Source of the DNA: an uncultured Collinsella sp.
GTDB lineage: Bacteria; Actinomycetota; Coriobacteriia; Coriobacteriales; Coriobacteriaceae
Assembly: GCA_934668875.1 (NCBI GenBank)
Contig: CAKUON010000005.1
Span: 62,001 to 126,000 of the forward strand
Direction: 5' to 3'
DNA: 64,000 nucleotides
Positions 44,637 to 52,827 of the stretch are shown here, one piece after another. The notes under the pieces are model-generated. The model was given only the letters and a program-made list of their open reading frames with translations, searched no databases and was not told the origin of the DNA. How positions within the stretch are numbered: the stretch's first letter is position 1; every line of letters starts with the position of its first letter. A program made the translations under genes and the position numbers.

Positions 44637-47600
44637 ATGGATATGTTCGAGGACGAGCGCCAGCGCGTCTCGCATCGCCGTGGCGCAATTGCACGCGGCG
44701 TAGCCAAGCGCGGCCTGGTGGCATTCCTGGCCTTCGCGATGACCTTTGGCACCACGCCGGCCCAGCTGTGGGCCGATGGCGCCGAGGGCATCGCCGAGGC
44801 CGTGGCCCAGGCCACGACGCCGAGTGAGGGCACGGGGACCGCGGACGGTGCTGCAGATAACACCGCAGCAGCCACCGGTACAAGCGATTCCGCTGCCGAT
44901 AGCTCCTCAAAAACTGGGGATACGAGCTCGTCCGCGTCTAACAATGCGAGCGATGGTGCGTCGGGTGATTCTGCCGCGGCAGACTCCGCTTCTGCTACTC
45001 CGGCGAACGAGACGTCCGATACTACGACTGAGGCTGGCGACGCGGCTGCGGTTGTCAGCGAGTCCAATGCGCCTAAGGCCGCACCTCGTGCCGCTGCTTC
45101 GCTTTCCTCGAATAATGGCGTCAGTGTAGGAAAGAGCAAGATCCCTACTCGTTGGCTTGGCTCTAACGTCACTGCCTTTATCCAGAGCAATACTACGCTC
45201 TATGCGAATGTCTGGACTTCGTCCAGCAAGCGCGCCAGTGTTTCGGGTTGCAGCTATCAGTGGCTTGCTGCCGATATCGCCAACAGGAACGATGCGGACA
45301 ACTCTGCGTTTGTTGCTGTCGAGGGCCAGACGGGCTCATCGATCGTTCTGGACGACGCCCTGCGCACTCAGCTTAACGGCAAGTGCCTGCGTGTACGTAT
45401 TACCGATGCCAGCGGTAACGTCGTCTACGGGCCGACTAAGAGTGCCGCCAACCAAAAGCTGACGGCGACGAACACTATCAAGGCGCCCGTTCCTGCTAAG
45501 ACGGCCCTGGACGCAAAGTCGTATGTCCTCATCCAGTCTTCGGCAGACGATTCGAGTTCGATTTCGTCCGTTAAGGCCGAGACACTGAACCCTGGCACTA
45601 CGCTTTGGGCGAATGCCTATGACGGCGAAGCGGTTCCCAGCAAGCGTATTGCGGCACAGGCCGGCTGGACCTATCAGTGGCTTGCGTCTGATGTGCGCGA
45701 TTCCGAGGATTCCGCCTATCAGGCAATCCCGGGCCAGACCGGCCAGTCGCTGACGATCACGGATGAACTCGCATCGCAGCTTGCGGGCAAGTACATTCGC
45801 GTTAAGGTTGTCGGTGACGGTCAAGAGCTGTTCGGCCCGAGCAGCTCTTTTAAGACGCCCTCGTCTGTTGACTACAATACTCCGGGTCCTGTTGCCGCGA
45901 GCGGCCAGATCGCATTAGGCCATATCGTTCTTGCTTATAACGGTGCCGAATTTGGCGACGATTACGAGAGCGTTCCGAGTGCTAACGTTGGCGACACGAT
46001 TAAGGCTGCTGCCTACTACCTTAACTACGACACGCCGACTGACCTCTACGGTTCCGACAAGGTCGATTTTTCTTGGTGGGTGGCCGATTCCGCCGACGGC
46101 TCGTTCGAGCAGGTTGCAACTGGTGACACCTATACGGTTACCAAGGAATGCGCAAACCGTTATCTCAAGGTGGTCGCTAAGGCCAAGAAGGGTATCCCCG
46201 GCTCTGATAGCTGTGAGACCAAGGCGGGCCGCATTCTGCCCAAGGGCGCGACGACGCTCGATTCAGTTGCATTTACCAATGCGAGCAAGGGCGCCAAGGA
46301 CACTGGCTCTACGATTGAGGCGTGCGCCTACAAGGCGGTCGATTACTCGTCTGAGCCGGTTACCGAGGGCGTTACCTACACGTGGCGTTGGTCCTCTGTC
46401 GACCCGTCTTCCTCTGCGTTTGATGCGAAGACCGACTGGCATGTAGTCGAGGGCAAAACCGACAGCAGCTTTACGATTCCCGATGACTATGCCAACCGCT
46501 GGGTGAGTGTGTCGGCCACTGCGGGTGATAATACCGTAGAGTCGACTACTGCCGTGGCTGTTAAGGCTGCAGGCTCGCATGAGCTGTTCCTGACGTATCT
46601 CAAAAAGATTGTCGGCGACCAGAGCGATGACGCCAGGTTTGTCTACAAGAGTGGCGAAAAGATCGGTGTTACCGCATTCGAGAAGACGTCTGCGGGAACT
46701 AAGGGTGCCGAGCTTGCATCTGATCAGCTAACGTATACGTGGCAGATTGCCGATAACGCTCAGGGTCCGTTCACGACGCTGACGGATGAAAACGCGCACA
46801 GGTCGTCGTTCGTAATTTCGCAAAAGTACGTCGGCAAGTACCTCAAGTGCATCGTCGATGGCGGCTACAACACCGACTATGCCTCCACGCGTTATGCCGT
46901 CGTTAAGGGCGAGGACGCCAAGGCGTACACCCTGACATCGGTTAATGTCGTCTCGAGCGGCAACCTCGCACAGGTCGGGGGAACGCTTGCCCCTACGGCC
47001 AATTACATGGCAACGGGCGATTGGGGCGATTACGAGACGGCGCTCCCCGAGGGCTCCCTCGTCGATTACCGCTGGTACCTCGCCGATGACGCTGAGGGTA
47101 CAAATGCCCACGAGCTGTTTGGCGCCGACGAAACGACTGGCGTACTCACGCTTCCCCCCTCGGCTGAAGGCAAATACGCCTATGTCGTGGCAAACGCCGG
47201 CAACAACGATGTCAAGAGCACCGCTTGGCTCGTTAACTCTTCCGACGAAAAGTCTCTTTCCGTTAACGTCAGGGTTGTAGGCGTAAGCAAGCACGATGTC
47301 GGTCAGTCCTATGACTTTGTGGACTGGGTGCCGTCGACCTCGTATAACTGGTCGAGCACTCAAAAGATGTCCGCCTGGGACATCTTTGCCAAGGTGCTTG
47401 ACGACTCCGGCTATAGCTATAGCACAGACGGCGGCGTTCCCTATTCGGTTACGAACCCCGATAAGTCCCAGACGCTCGCGATGGAAAACACGACGTCCGG
47501 CTATAAGTACTGGCGTTTTGACATTAATGGCAAGGCTGCCAACTCTTATGCCACGGGCTACTACCCGAGCGATGGCGACACGCTCGAGCTCGTGTACGAG

Positions 47601-50600
47601 GATCCCACGGGCACGGTTTCCACGCAGGTTTCCGCGACGTGCTCCGTCGTAGGCACCGACGCCAAGGGCGCTCAGCAGACTTGGGCCGCAGCCCAGAACA
47701 TCACGCTGAAGAAGGGCTCGACCGCGGCCGACCTCTCCGAACAACTTTTCAAGCAGACTGGCCTTAAGGCCGACTACGACCCCGATGGCAGCTGGGGTTG
47801 GGCGCTCAACTCGATCACGTCGCCCTTCGATTCCGACCGCACGCTCGCCTATGACCCGACGACCAAAGCGTACTGGCAGCTGTTCATCAACGGCAAGTCC
47901 TCCATGGTCGGCGCCGGCGGCTACACGCTCAAGCCCGGCGACTCCGTCGTCTGGTGCTACTCGAAGTACAACGACCCCGCTCCTGCCGATCAGCTTTCGG
48001 TAAGCTGCACCGTTATCGGCCAGGATGCTTCGGGCGCCCAACAGACGTGGGCACAGCCTACGACCGCTCTCGTGGACGAGGGCACAACCGCTGCTGACCT
48101 TTCCGAGCAGATCTTTAAAAAGGCCGGTATTGGCGCCAAAACGGGTAAGAGCTCGTTTGGCTGGTATCTCATCTCGCTGACTTCGCCGTTCGATAAGAGC
48201 GTGAAGCTCTCGAGCGAGAAGGTTAACGAAAACACCTGGAAATACTGGCAGTTCTTTGTCAATGGCAAGAAGGTTGATGTTGGCGCGGGCGCTTACGCGC
48301 TCAAGGCCGACGACGAGGTCGCTTGGGTCTATGGCTCCGACGGCACCATGCCCGGCCAGGTTTCCGTTTCGATGGAGATCATCGGCAAGAAGGATGAGAA
48401 GGCGCAGCGCTGGACCGATCCTTCGACGCAGGTGTTTGTCGAGGGCACGACGATCAAGGACGCTTCTGCTGCCTACTTCGATGCCATTGGTGTCGAGTCC
48501 AAGATGTACGACAAATTTGGTTATTGGGGCGTTCATAGTCTTGTCTCCCCGCTTGATGGCACCGAGCTGTCGGGCGCTTGGTCGTTCTTTGTCAACGGCG
48601 TCCCCGGTTCTCAGCTCGATAGCGATTATGTGCTCAAGTCGGGTGACAAGATCGTCTGGGCTTACGCTGCCGGCGATACCGTTCCTAATCCCGATGAAGT
48701 TGTAGTTGATCCGAGTGCCTCGCGCCCGACCGATTGGAAGGCCGACTGGAGCGGCAATTCCAATGCGGTGGTCGAGAACGTGTCTACGCCTACGGGCGCG
48801 CTAGCAAGCTCTTGGACGTTCGATTGGAAGGCCTACTCGGGCGTCACGTACCCCAACGCGAGCGAGCCGATTGTCGTGAACGGCAATGTGTATCTCGCCG
48901 TCAACAAGCGCCTGCTTAAGATCGATGCCGAGTCGGGCAAGGTGCTCGCCGAGTCGAACCTTAAGGCTGCGATTGGCTATACGACGCGTCCGATTTATAC
49001 GAACGGCTTGGTCATCGTCCCGCTCGACGGCGGTGCGGTCCAGGCTCTGACGGCCGATACGCTCACGACGGTTTGGGTTACCGACCCTGTGAGCAAAACT
49101 GCTCAGTCGAATTCTCAGCTGACGGTCGATGGCAACTACCTGTATGTCGGCACCGTTGATGTCGACTATGGTAAGGGCGTGTATAACAACGGCCATCTGA
49201 CGCGCATCAATATCCTGACCGGTGCCGTTTCCTGGCAGCACGTCAACGCCGATGAAGGCTATTACTGGACGGGCGCCACCGTCGGCAACGACTTTGTTCT
49301 GGTTCCCACCAGTGCCGGCACCGTCGAGATGCTCAGCAAGTCTTCGGGCGCTGTGCTTGGAAGCGTTTCGGTTGGGGCTATCGTCAACTCCTCCTGTGTA
49401 CTTTCCGCCGATGGTAGCCATGCTTATCTGACTTCGCGCGACGGCAAGCTGCACGTGTTAGCGATTTCTGACGGTAGTTCGCGCGACGCGGATGCTGCTA
49501 CGCGCATTTCCGAAGAGCGCGTCGTCGACCTGGGTCTTACGGGATGCGCCTGCATGCCAACGCTGTATGGCAACAAGCTGATTGTCGGCGGCGAGGTTTC
49601 TGGTGGTTCTGCGCTGGCGATTGTCGACCTTGATAATGACTTTGCCACGACGTTGGTTTCGTCTGCCGATGGCTCCGCACTTCCTACCGGTGGCATCAAG
49701 GGCGCACCGCTCGTGAGCGCCCAGGCAGATGGCACGTATGTCTACTTCACGGTTAACTACGGTGCGACTTTCGACTATGTGAACTACACCTCGGGCGGCG
49801 GCGTCTATCGCTACAAGCTGGGTGACGCGCAGGCGACCGGTGCGTTTAGCGCAACGGGACACAACAACTACTGCGACTCGCCGATTGCCTGCGACGCCAA
49901 GGGCAACCTCTACTACATCAACGATTCCGGCACGCTGTTCAAGTTGAATGGCGGTGTTAAGGTCTCGTTCGAGACCGGTGAGGGTTCCAAGGTCGATTTC
50001 CAGACTACGGCCGACGGCAAGCTGGTTAAGCCTGCCGATCCGACTCGTGAGGGTTACACCTTCGGCGGCTGGTATACCGATGAGGCTTGCACTCAGGCGT
50101 ATGACTTCAGCACGCCGGTGACGGCTGATATGACGCTGTATGCCAAGTGGACTAAGAACGCCGTTAACCCTGGCGGCAACGGTGGCTCTGGCTCTAACGG
50201 TGGCAATGGCTCCGGCACTGGTGCTGGTACCGGTGCGGGCGCTGGCACGGGCACTGGCTCCGGCTCGAAGGGCGGCGCTGTCGCCCCGGGTCAGAAGCCG
50301 GTTTCCAAGACGACGGTGTCGACCAAGACCGAGACCAAGGACAGCAAGTCCGACAAGAAGGACTCCGACAAGTCCGACAAGAAGGACGAGAAGAAGTCGG
50401 ATAAGAAGGACAGCAAGTCCGACAAGAAGTCCGATTCCAAGTCCGATACGGGCTCTGCCTCCACGGCCGCTGCCAAGAAGCCCGCCGAGGCTTCTGCGCA
50501 GGAGACCGGCACCAACCCGCTCGCCATCGTTGGCATCGCGGCGGGCGTGATTGGCCTTGCGCTCATTGCCGTCTTTGTGCTGACCAAGCGCGGCAAGGGT

Positions 50601-50618
50601 GACGGTAATGCCCGATAG
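44637..50618 (+). CDS. Giant surface protein: Ig-like, DUF4430 (transcobalamin-like) and beta-propeller modules
   Basis: The 1993-residue protein has a long signal peptide (cleavage about residue 46, PAQLWA), a Ser/Thr/Ala linker, and six Ig-like modules (about 180-868) each with a Y-x-W-x-ADS core and an L-x-G-K-Y-[IL]-[RK]-V end. Four DUF4430 modules follow (about 871-1351); module ends read YWQLFINGK, YWQFFVNGK, WSFFVNGV with a later GD-VVW. Then come a PQQ-type beta-propeller (about 1368-1774), one FGGWYTDEACT repeat (1776-1839), a Gly-rich and a Lys/Asp/Ser-rich wall-spanning linker and a membrane helix (about 1961-1985) with a basic tail. No LPxTG motif is present. ATG 44637 follows TAGGAG; the frame upstream overlaps the riboswitch. 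It is probably a cobalamin-binding surface protein. Confidence 0.82.
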   Translation: MDMFEDERQRVSHRRGAIARGVAKRGLVAFLAFAMTFGTTPAQLWADGAEGIAEAVAQATTPSEGTGTADGAADNTAAATGTSDSAADSSSKTGDTSSSASNNASDGASGDSAAADSASATPANETSDTTTEAGDAAAVVSESNAPKAAPRAAASLSSNNGVSVGKSKIPTRWLGSNVTAFIQSNTTLYANVWTSSSKRASVSGCSYQWLAADIANRNDADNSAFVAVEGQTGSSIVLDDALRTQLNGKCLRVRITDASGNVVYGPTKSAANQKLTATNTIKAPVPAKTALDAKSYVLIQSSADDSSSISSVKAETLNPGTTLWANAYDGEAVPSKRIAAQAGWTYQWLASDVRDSEDSAYQAIPGQTGQSLTITDELASQLAGKYIRVKVVGDGQELFGPSSSFKTPSSVDYNTPGPVAASGQIALGHIVLAYNGAEFGDDYESVPSANVGDTIKAAAYYLNYDTPTDLYGSDKVDFSWWVADSADGSFEQVATGDTYTVTKECANRYLKVVAKAKKGIPGSDSCETKAGRILPKGATTLDSVAFTNASKGAKDTGSTIEACAYKAVDYSSEPVTEGVTYTWRWSSVDPSSSAFDAKTDWHVVEGKTDSSFTIPDDYANRWVSVSATAGDNTVESTTAVAVKAAGSHELFLTYLKKIVGDQSDDARFVYKSGEKIGVTAFEKTSAGTKGAELASDQLTYTWQIADNAQGPFTTLTDENAHRSSFVISQKYVGKYLKCIVDGGYNTDYASTRYAVVKGEDAKAYTLTSVNVVSSGNLAQVGGTLAPTANYMATGDWGDYETALPEGSLVDYRWYLADDAEGTNAHELFGADETTGVLTLPPSAEGKYAYVVANAGNNDVKSTAWLVNSSDEKSLSVNVRVVGVSKHDVGQSYDFVDWVPSTSYNWSSTQKMSAWDIFAKVLDDSGYSYSTDGGVPYSVTNPDKSQTLAMENTTSGYKYWRFDINGKAANSYATGYYPSDGDTLELVYEDPTGTVSTQVSATCSVVGTDAKGAQQTWAAAQNITLKKGSTAADLSEQLFKQTGLKADYDPDGSWGWALNSITSPFDSDRTLAYDPTTKAYWQLFINGKSSMVGAGGYTLKPGDSVVWCYSKYNDPAPADQLSVSCTVIGQDASGAQQTWAQPTTALVDEGTTAADLSEQIFKKAGIGAKTGKSSFGWYLISLTSPFDKSVKLSSEKVNENTWKYWQFFVNGKKVDVGAGAYALKADDEVAWVYGSDGTMPGQVSVSMEIIGKKDEKAQRWTDPSTQVFVEGTTIKDASAAYFDAIGVESKMYDKFGYWGVHSLVSPLDGTELSGAWSFFVNGVPGSQLDSDYVLKSGDKIVWAYAAGDTVPNPDEVVVDPSASRPTDWKADWSGNSNAVVENVSTPTGALASSWTFDWKAYSGVTYPNASEPIVVNGNVYLAVNKRLLKIDAESGKVLAESNLKAAIGYTTRPIYTNGLVIVPLDGGAVQALTADTLTTVWVTDPVSKTAQSNSQLTVDGNYLYVGTVDVDYGKGVYNNGHLTRINILTGAVSWQHVNADEGYYWTGATVGNDFVLVPTSAGTVEMLSKSSGAVLGSVSVGAIVNSSCVLSADGSHAYLTSRDGKLHVLAISDGSSRDADAATRISEERVVDLGLTGCACMPTLYGNKLIVGGEVSGGSALAIVDLDNDFATTLVSSADGSALPTGGIKGAPLVSAQADGTYVYFTVNYGATFDYVNYTSGGGVYRYKLGDAQATGAFSATGHNNYCDSPIACDAKGNLYYINDSGTLFKLNGGVKVSFETGEGSKVDFQTTADGKLVKPADPTREGYTFGGWYTDEACTQAYDFSTPVTADMTLYAKWTKNAVNPGGNGGSGSNGGNGSGTGAGTGAGAGTGTGSGSKGGAVAPGQKPVSKTTVSTKTETKDSKSDKKDSDKSDKKDEKKSDKKDSKSDKKSDSKSDTGSASTAAAKKPAEASAQETGTNPLAIVGIAAGVIGLALIAVFVLTKRGKGDGNAR

Positions 50619-51510
50619 GCCCAAGGAGACCAACGGGCAGCAGCCCGACTCCTCGTTTATCCAGCTCGACGATGCAAAGCAAAAGGGCGCCGCTTCGGCG
50701 GCGTCCGCCCCTCGTCGCAAGGCGATGCTTGGCGCTCTGACCGCGGTTTGTATCGCGTTGATCGTCGTATCGCTGGGCTTTGTCCACCCCTCCGAGAGCG
50801 GCGCCTGGTCCATTGATTGGATCGTCCAGACCGTGACGGGGGAGAGCGTCGTCGCCAATGATGCCAAGGTGCCTGGTTCGGCTGCTGCTTCTAGCAAGGC
50901 CGACTCCAAGAATTCCAAGGTTTCGGGCGATGCGAAAGATAAGTCCAAGGACTCGGGTGACGCCAAGGACGATTCCGAGTCTTCGAACAAGAGCTCGGAT
51001 AAAAATTCGGAAGGCAAAAAGTCCGAAGAGCAGGATGGCAAGAAGTCTGGCGAAGCATCGGTTTCTCAGAATACCGGAGCTGCCGATACGTCCAACACGT
51101 CTGGCGGTGCCTCTTCGGGCGGTGGCCAGTCGTCTGGCGGAGCCACGGCCTCTAACGGCGGAGGCGCTTCCACGGGCGGCCAGGGTGGCTCGCAGGAGTC
51201 TGGATACGTTACTGTGTCGGTCTCGGTTACGTCGAGCGCCGTGGGCAATCCTGTATCTGCTGGCGGCACCTATACCTTTAACGAAGGTGCCACCGTCTAC
51301 GATGCTCTGTGCGCGCTGGGTCTTTCCGTTAACGCGCACGGCTCGTCGTACGGCACCTACGTCGCTGCGATTGGCGGCTTGGCCGAGAAGCAGTACGGCG
51401 GCACGAGCGGCTGGATGTATTCCGTCAACGGTTTAACGCCCATGACGGCCTGTAGCAACTACGTCCTTTCCAATGGTGACAACGTCGTTTGGTATTACGT
51501 AACAGGCTAG
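50608..51510 (+). CDS. Membrane-anchored DUF4430 (transcobalamin-like) protein
   Basis: This 300-residue protein has a short cytosolic part, one membrane helix (about 39-58), a long linker of Lys, Ser, Asp then Gly (80-200) and one C-terminal DUF4430 domain (about 205-300) with the hallmark segment SGWMYSVNGLTPM, then YVLSNGDNVVWYYV. Its ATG lies inside the end of the giant protein gene (overlap 50608-50618), so translation is coupled and the riboswitch should control both. The inverted order (N-terminal anchor here, C-terminal anchor there) would place both binding domains outside the cell. It may pass ligand to a transporter encoded elsewhere. Confidence 0.82.
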   Translation: MPDRPKETNGQQPDSSFIQLDDAKQKGAASAASAPRRKAMLGALTAVCIALIVVSLGFVHPSESGAWSIDWIVQTVTGESVVANDAKVPGSAAASSKADSKNSKVSGDAKDKSKDSGDAKDDSESSNKSSDKNSEGKKSEEQDGKKSGEASVSQNTGAADTSNTSGGASSGGGQSSGGATASNGGGASTGGQGGSQESGYVTVSVSVTSSAVGNPVSAGGTYTFNEGATVYDALCALGLSVNAHGSSYGTYVAAIGGLAEKQYGGTSGWMYSVNGLTPMTACSNYVLSNGDNVVWYYVTG

Positions 51511-51530
51511 GAGTCTTTCAATATGACGCA

Positions 51531-51572
51531 CGGAACGGGCGGCTCGGGCAGTATCCGGGCCGCCCGTTTTTG
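51531..51572 (+). terminator. Terminator of the cobalamin-controlled operon
   Basis: ACGGGCGGCTCGG pairs with CCGGGCCGCCCGT around a short loop and is followed by TTTTT, about 20 bases after the stop of the second DUF4430 gene. Confidence 0.9.
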
Positions 51573-51667
51573 ATGCGAACGGGGCGGAGTTTCCCAGTCG
51601 AGGCTCATCCGGAAAGCGCGTCCCATTTCGGCATCGGGGCCTGCCTCACGCAAGTTCTTGGCAAACA

Positions 51668-51702
51668 AAAAACCGGTTGGAACGTGAATTCCAACCGGTT
51701 GC
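51668..51702 (-). terminator. Terminator of the GtrA genes (minus strand)
   Basis: AACCGGTTGGAA pairs with TTCCAACCGGTT as a perfect 12-bp stem; on the minus strand it is followed by TTTTTTG. It lies 25 bases past the stop of the first GtrA gene. Confidence 0.88.
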
Positions 51703-51726
51703 AAATGCGAGGTTATGTTTGACTGA

Positions 51727-52134
51727 CTACGACCGTGCGCCCTCGAGGAAGAAGCGGCGGCTGAAGTAGTTGTACCAGGTGACGAGGAACGTGGCGATGG
51801 CCTTCATGGCCTGGTAGCCGATGCTCAAAAACGTGACGCCCACAAACATGTACAGGTCGTTGAGCCCCAGGCCAATCACCGACAGGATGGTGAAGATCGT
51901 GAACTCGCGCTTGCGGCTCATGCCCTCGCGGTGGTCGAACACGTACTTCATGCTGAGCCAGTAGTTGACCACGACGGACGTGATGAACGAAACCGTAGTG
52001 CTCATCAAAAAGTCCAGGTGGAACAGCTCGACAAGCGCAATGAGCAGGCCCCAGTCGATGCCAAAGGAGATGAGTCCCACGACAGCGAACTTGAGGAACT
52101 GCTTGGTATGAGGTTGTGCCAGTGCCTTGCGCAC
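51727..52134 (-). CDS. GtrA-family membrane protein 1
   Basis: This 135-residue protein has four membrane helices and the GtrA signature (FLKFAVVGLISFGIDWGLL, NYWLSMKYVF, ending in SRRFFLEG). GtrA-like proteins are thought to help move polyprenyl-linked sugars across the membrane for cell-surface decoration. The start is a GTG with only a weak site (GGATGTG). It is a paralogue of the next gene; the pair shares SMKYVF and EGMSR followed by SVIGL-LND. Confidence 0.85.
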   Translation of the reverse strand: MRKALAQPHTKQFLKFAVVGLISFGIDWGLLIALVELFHLDFLMSTTVSFITSVVVNYWLSMKYVFDHREGMSRKREFTIFTILSVIGLGLNDLYMFVGVTFLSIGYQAMKAIATFLVTWYNYFSRRFFLEGARS

Positions 52135-52155
52135 GTAATCACATCCAATGCGTTG

Positions 52156-52335
52156 ATGAATCGAGCAGAGGATACTTTAGAGCTTTTGCAAGGGAAGCGT
52201 AAGGTCTTTGCCAAGAACTATACGAACTCGCCAAATTTGCAAGAGGCAATCCGCAAACGTGCTGAATTTGCCCGTAAACGAGTGGGGCCCACGAACGATG
52301 CTGCGCTAAGCGCATGCCGTTCGTGGGCCCCGTAA
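52156..52335 (+). pseudogene. Possible 59-codon remnant ORF opposite the GtrA leader
   Basis: The translated segment MNRAEDTLELLQGKRKVF and then KNYTNSPNLQEAIRKRAEF reads like a genuine helical protein, but there is no ribosome binding site and the C-terminal 15 codons run into a hairpin. Base composition is lower in GC than the neighbours. It may be the tail end of a lost gene. I do not recognise it. Confidence 0.25.
52284..52331. repeat. Perfect 14-bp intergenic hairpin
   Basis: GGGGCCCACGAACG and CGTTCGTGGGCCCC form a perfect stem with an inner GCGC/GCGC stem in the loop. It lies between the two GtrA genes. Neither strand has a thymine run, so it is not a standard terminator. Confidence 0.6.
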
Positions 52336-52353
52336 TGTCGTGAGAAAGCCGAG

Positions 52354-52749
52354 CTACTTGGTCTCGTCGCCCTCCAGGAAAATCTTGCGGGTCACAAAGT
52401 TGTAGATCATAACGAGCGCGGTGGCGCAGATCTTGGCGATATTGGCCTCGAGACCCAGGCCGGCGTTGAGTGCCAGCACGATACCGTCGTTGAGCGCCAG
52501 ACCGATCACGGACAGCACGACAAAGATAATGAACTCGCGGCGGCGGCTCATGCCCTCCTTGTGCGCGAACACGTACTTCATGCTCGCGACGTAGTTAAAG
52601 ATGAGCGAGACGATAAAGCCGCTGGTGTTGGCAATTAAGATGTTGAAGCCCAGACCGTAGTGGAGCAGATTCATGATGCCGAAGTCGATGACCGTGGCGA
52701 CGACGCCGACGACGCCGAACTTCATGATCTGCGCAAGGAGCTTTTGCAT
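52354..52749 (-). CDS. GtrA-family membrane protein 2
   Basis: This is a 131-residue, four-helix GtrA protein (IMKFGVVGVVATVIDFGIM, NYVASMKYVFAHKEGMSRRREF, ending NFVTRKIFLEGDETK). ATG at 52749 is preferred; a TTG at 52812 would add 21 residues but overlaps its own possible binding site. It lies 78 bases downstream of fbp on the same strand and upstream of its paralogue. A role in polyprenyl-phosphate-sugar transfer is inferred from the family. Confidence 0.82.
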   Translation of the reverse strand: MQKLLAQIMKFGVVGVVATVIDFGIMNLLHYGLGFNILIANTSGFIVSLIFNYVASMKYVFAHKEGMSRRREFIIFVVLSVIGLALNDGIVLALNAGLGLEANIAKICATALVMIYNFVTRKIFLEGDETK

Positions 52750-52827
52750 GGTACCTGCCTTAAGCTGGCGCCGAAGCGCCGCGGGGATGACAAACTCAGC
52801 AAGTTTAGCCAATCCCCGCGGGCATCG

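Noticed and set aside
50300-50460. A tandem DNA repeat or CRISPR-like array.
   Set aside because: The periodicity comes from Lys/Asp/Ser codons of the linker inside the coding frame, and there are no spacers.
50480-50520. A sortase LPxTG motif in the giant surface protein.
   Set aside because: The only similar string is QETGTNP before the membrane helix, which does not fit LPxTG or LAxTG. The protein is called membrane-anchored.
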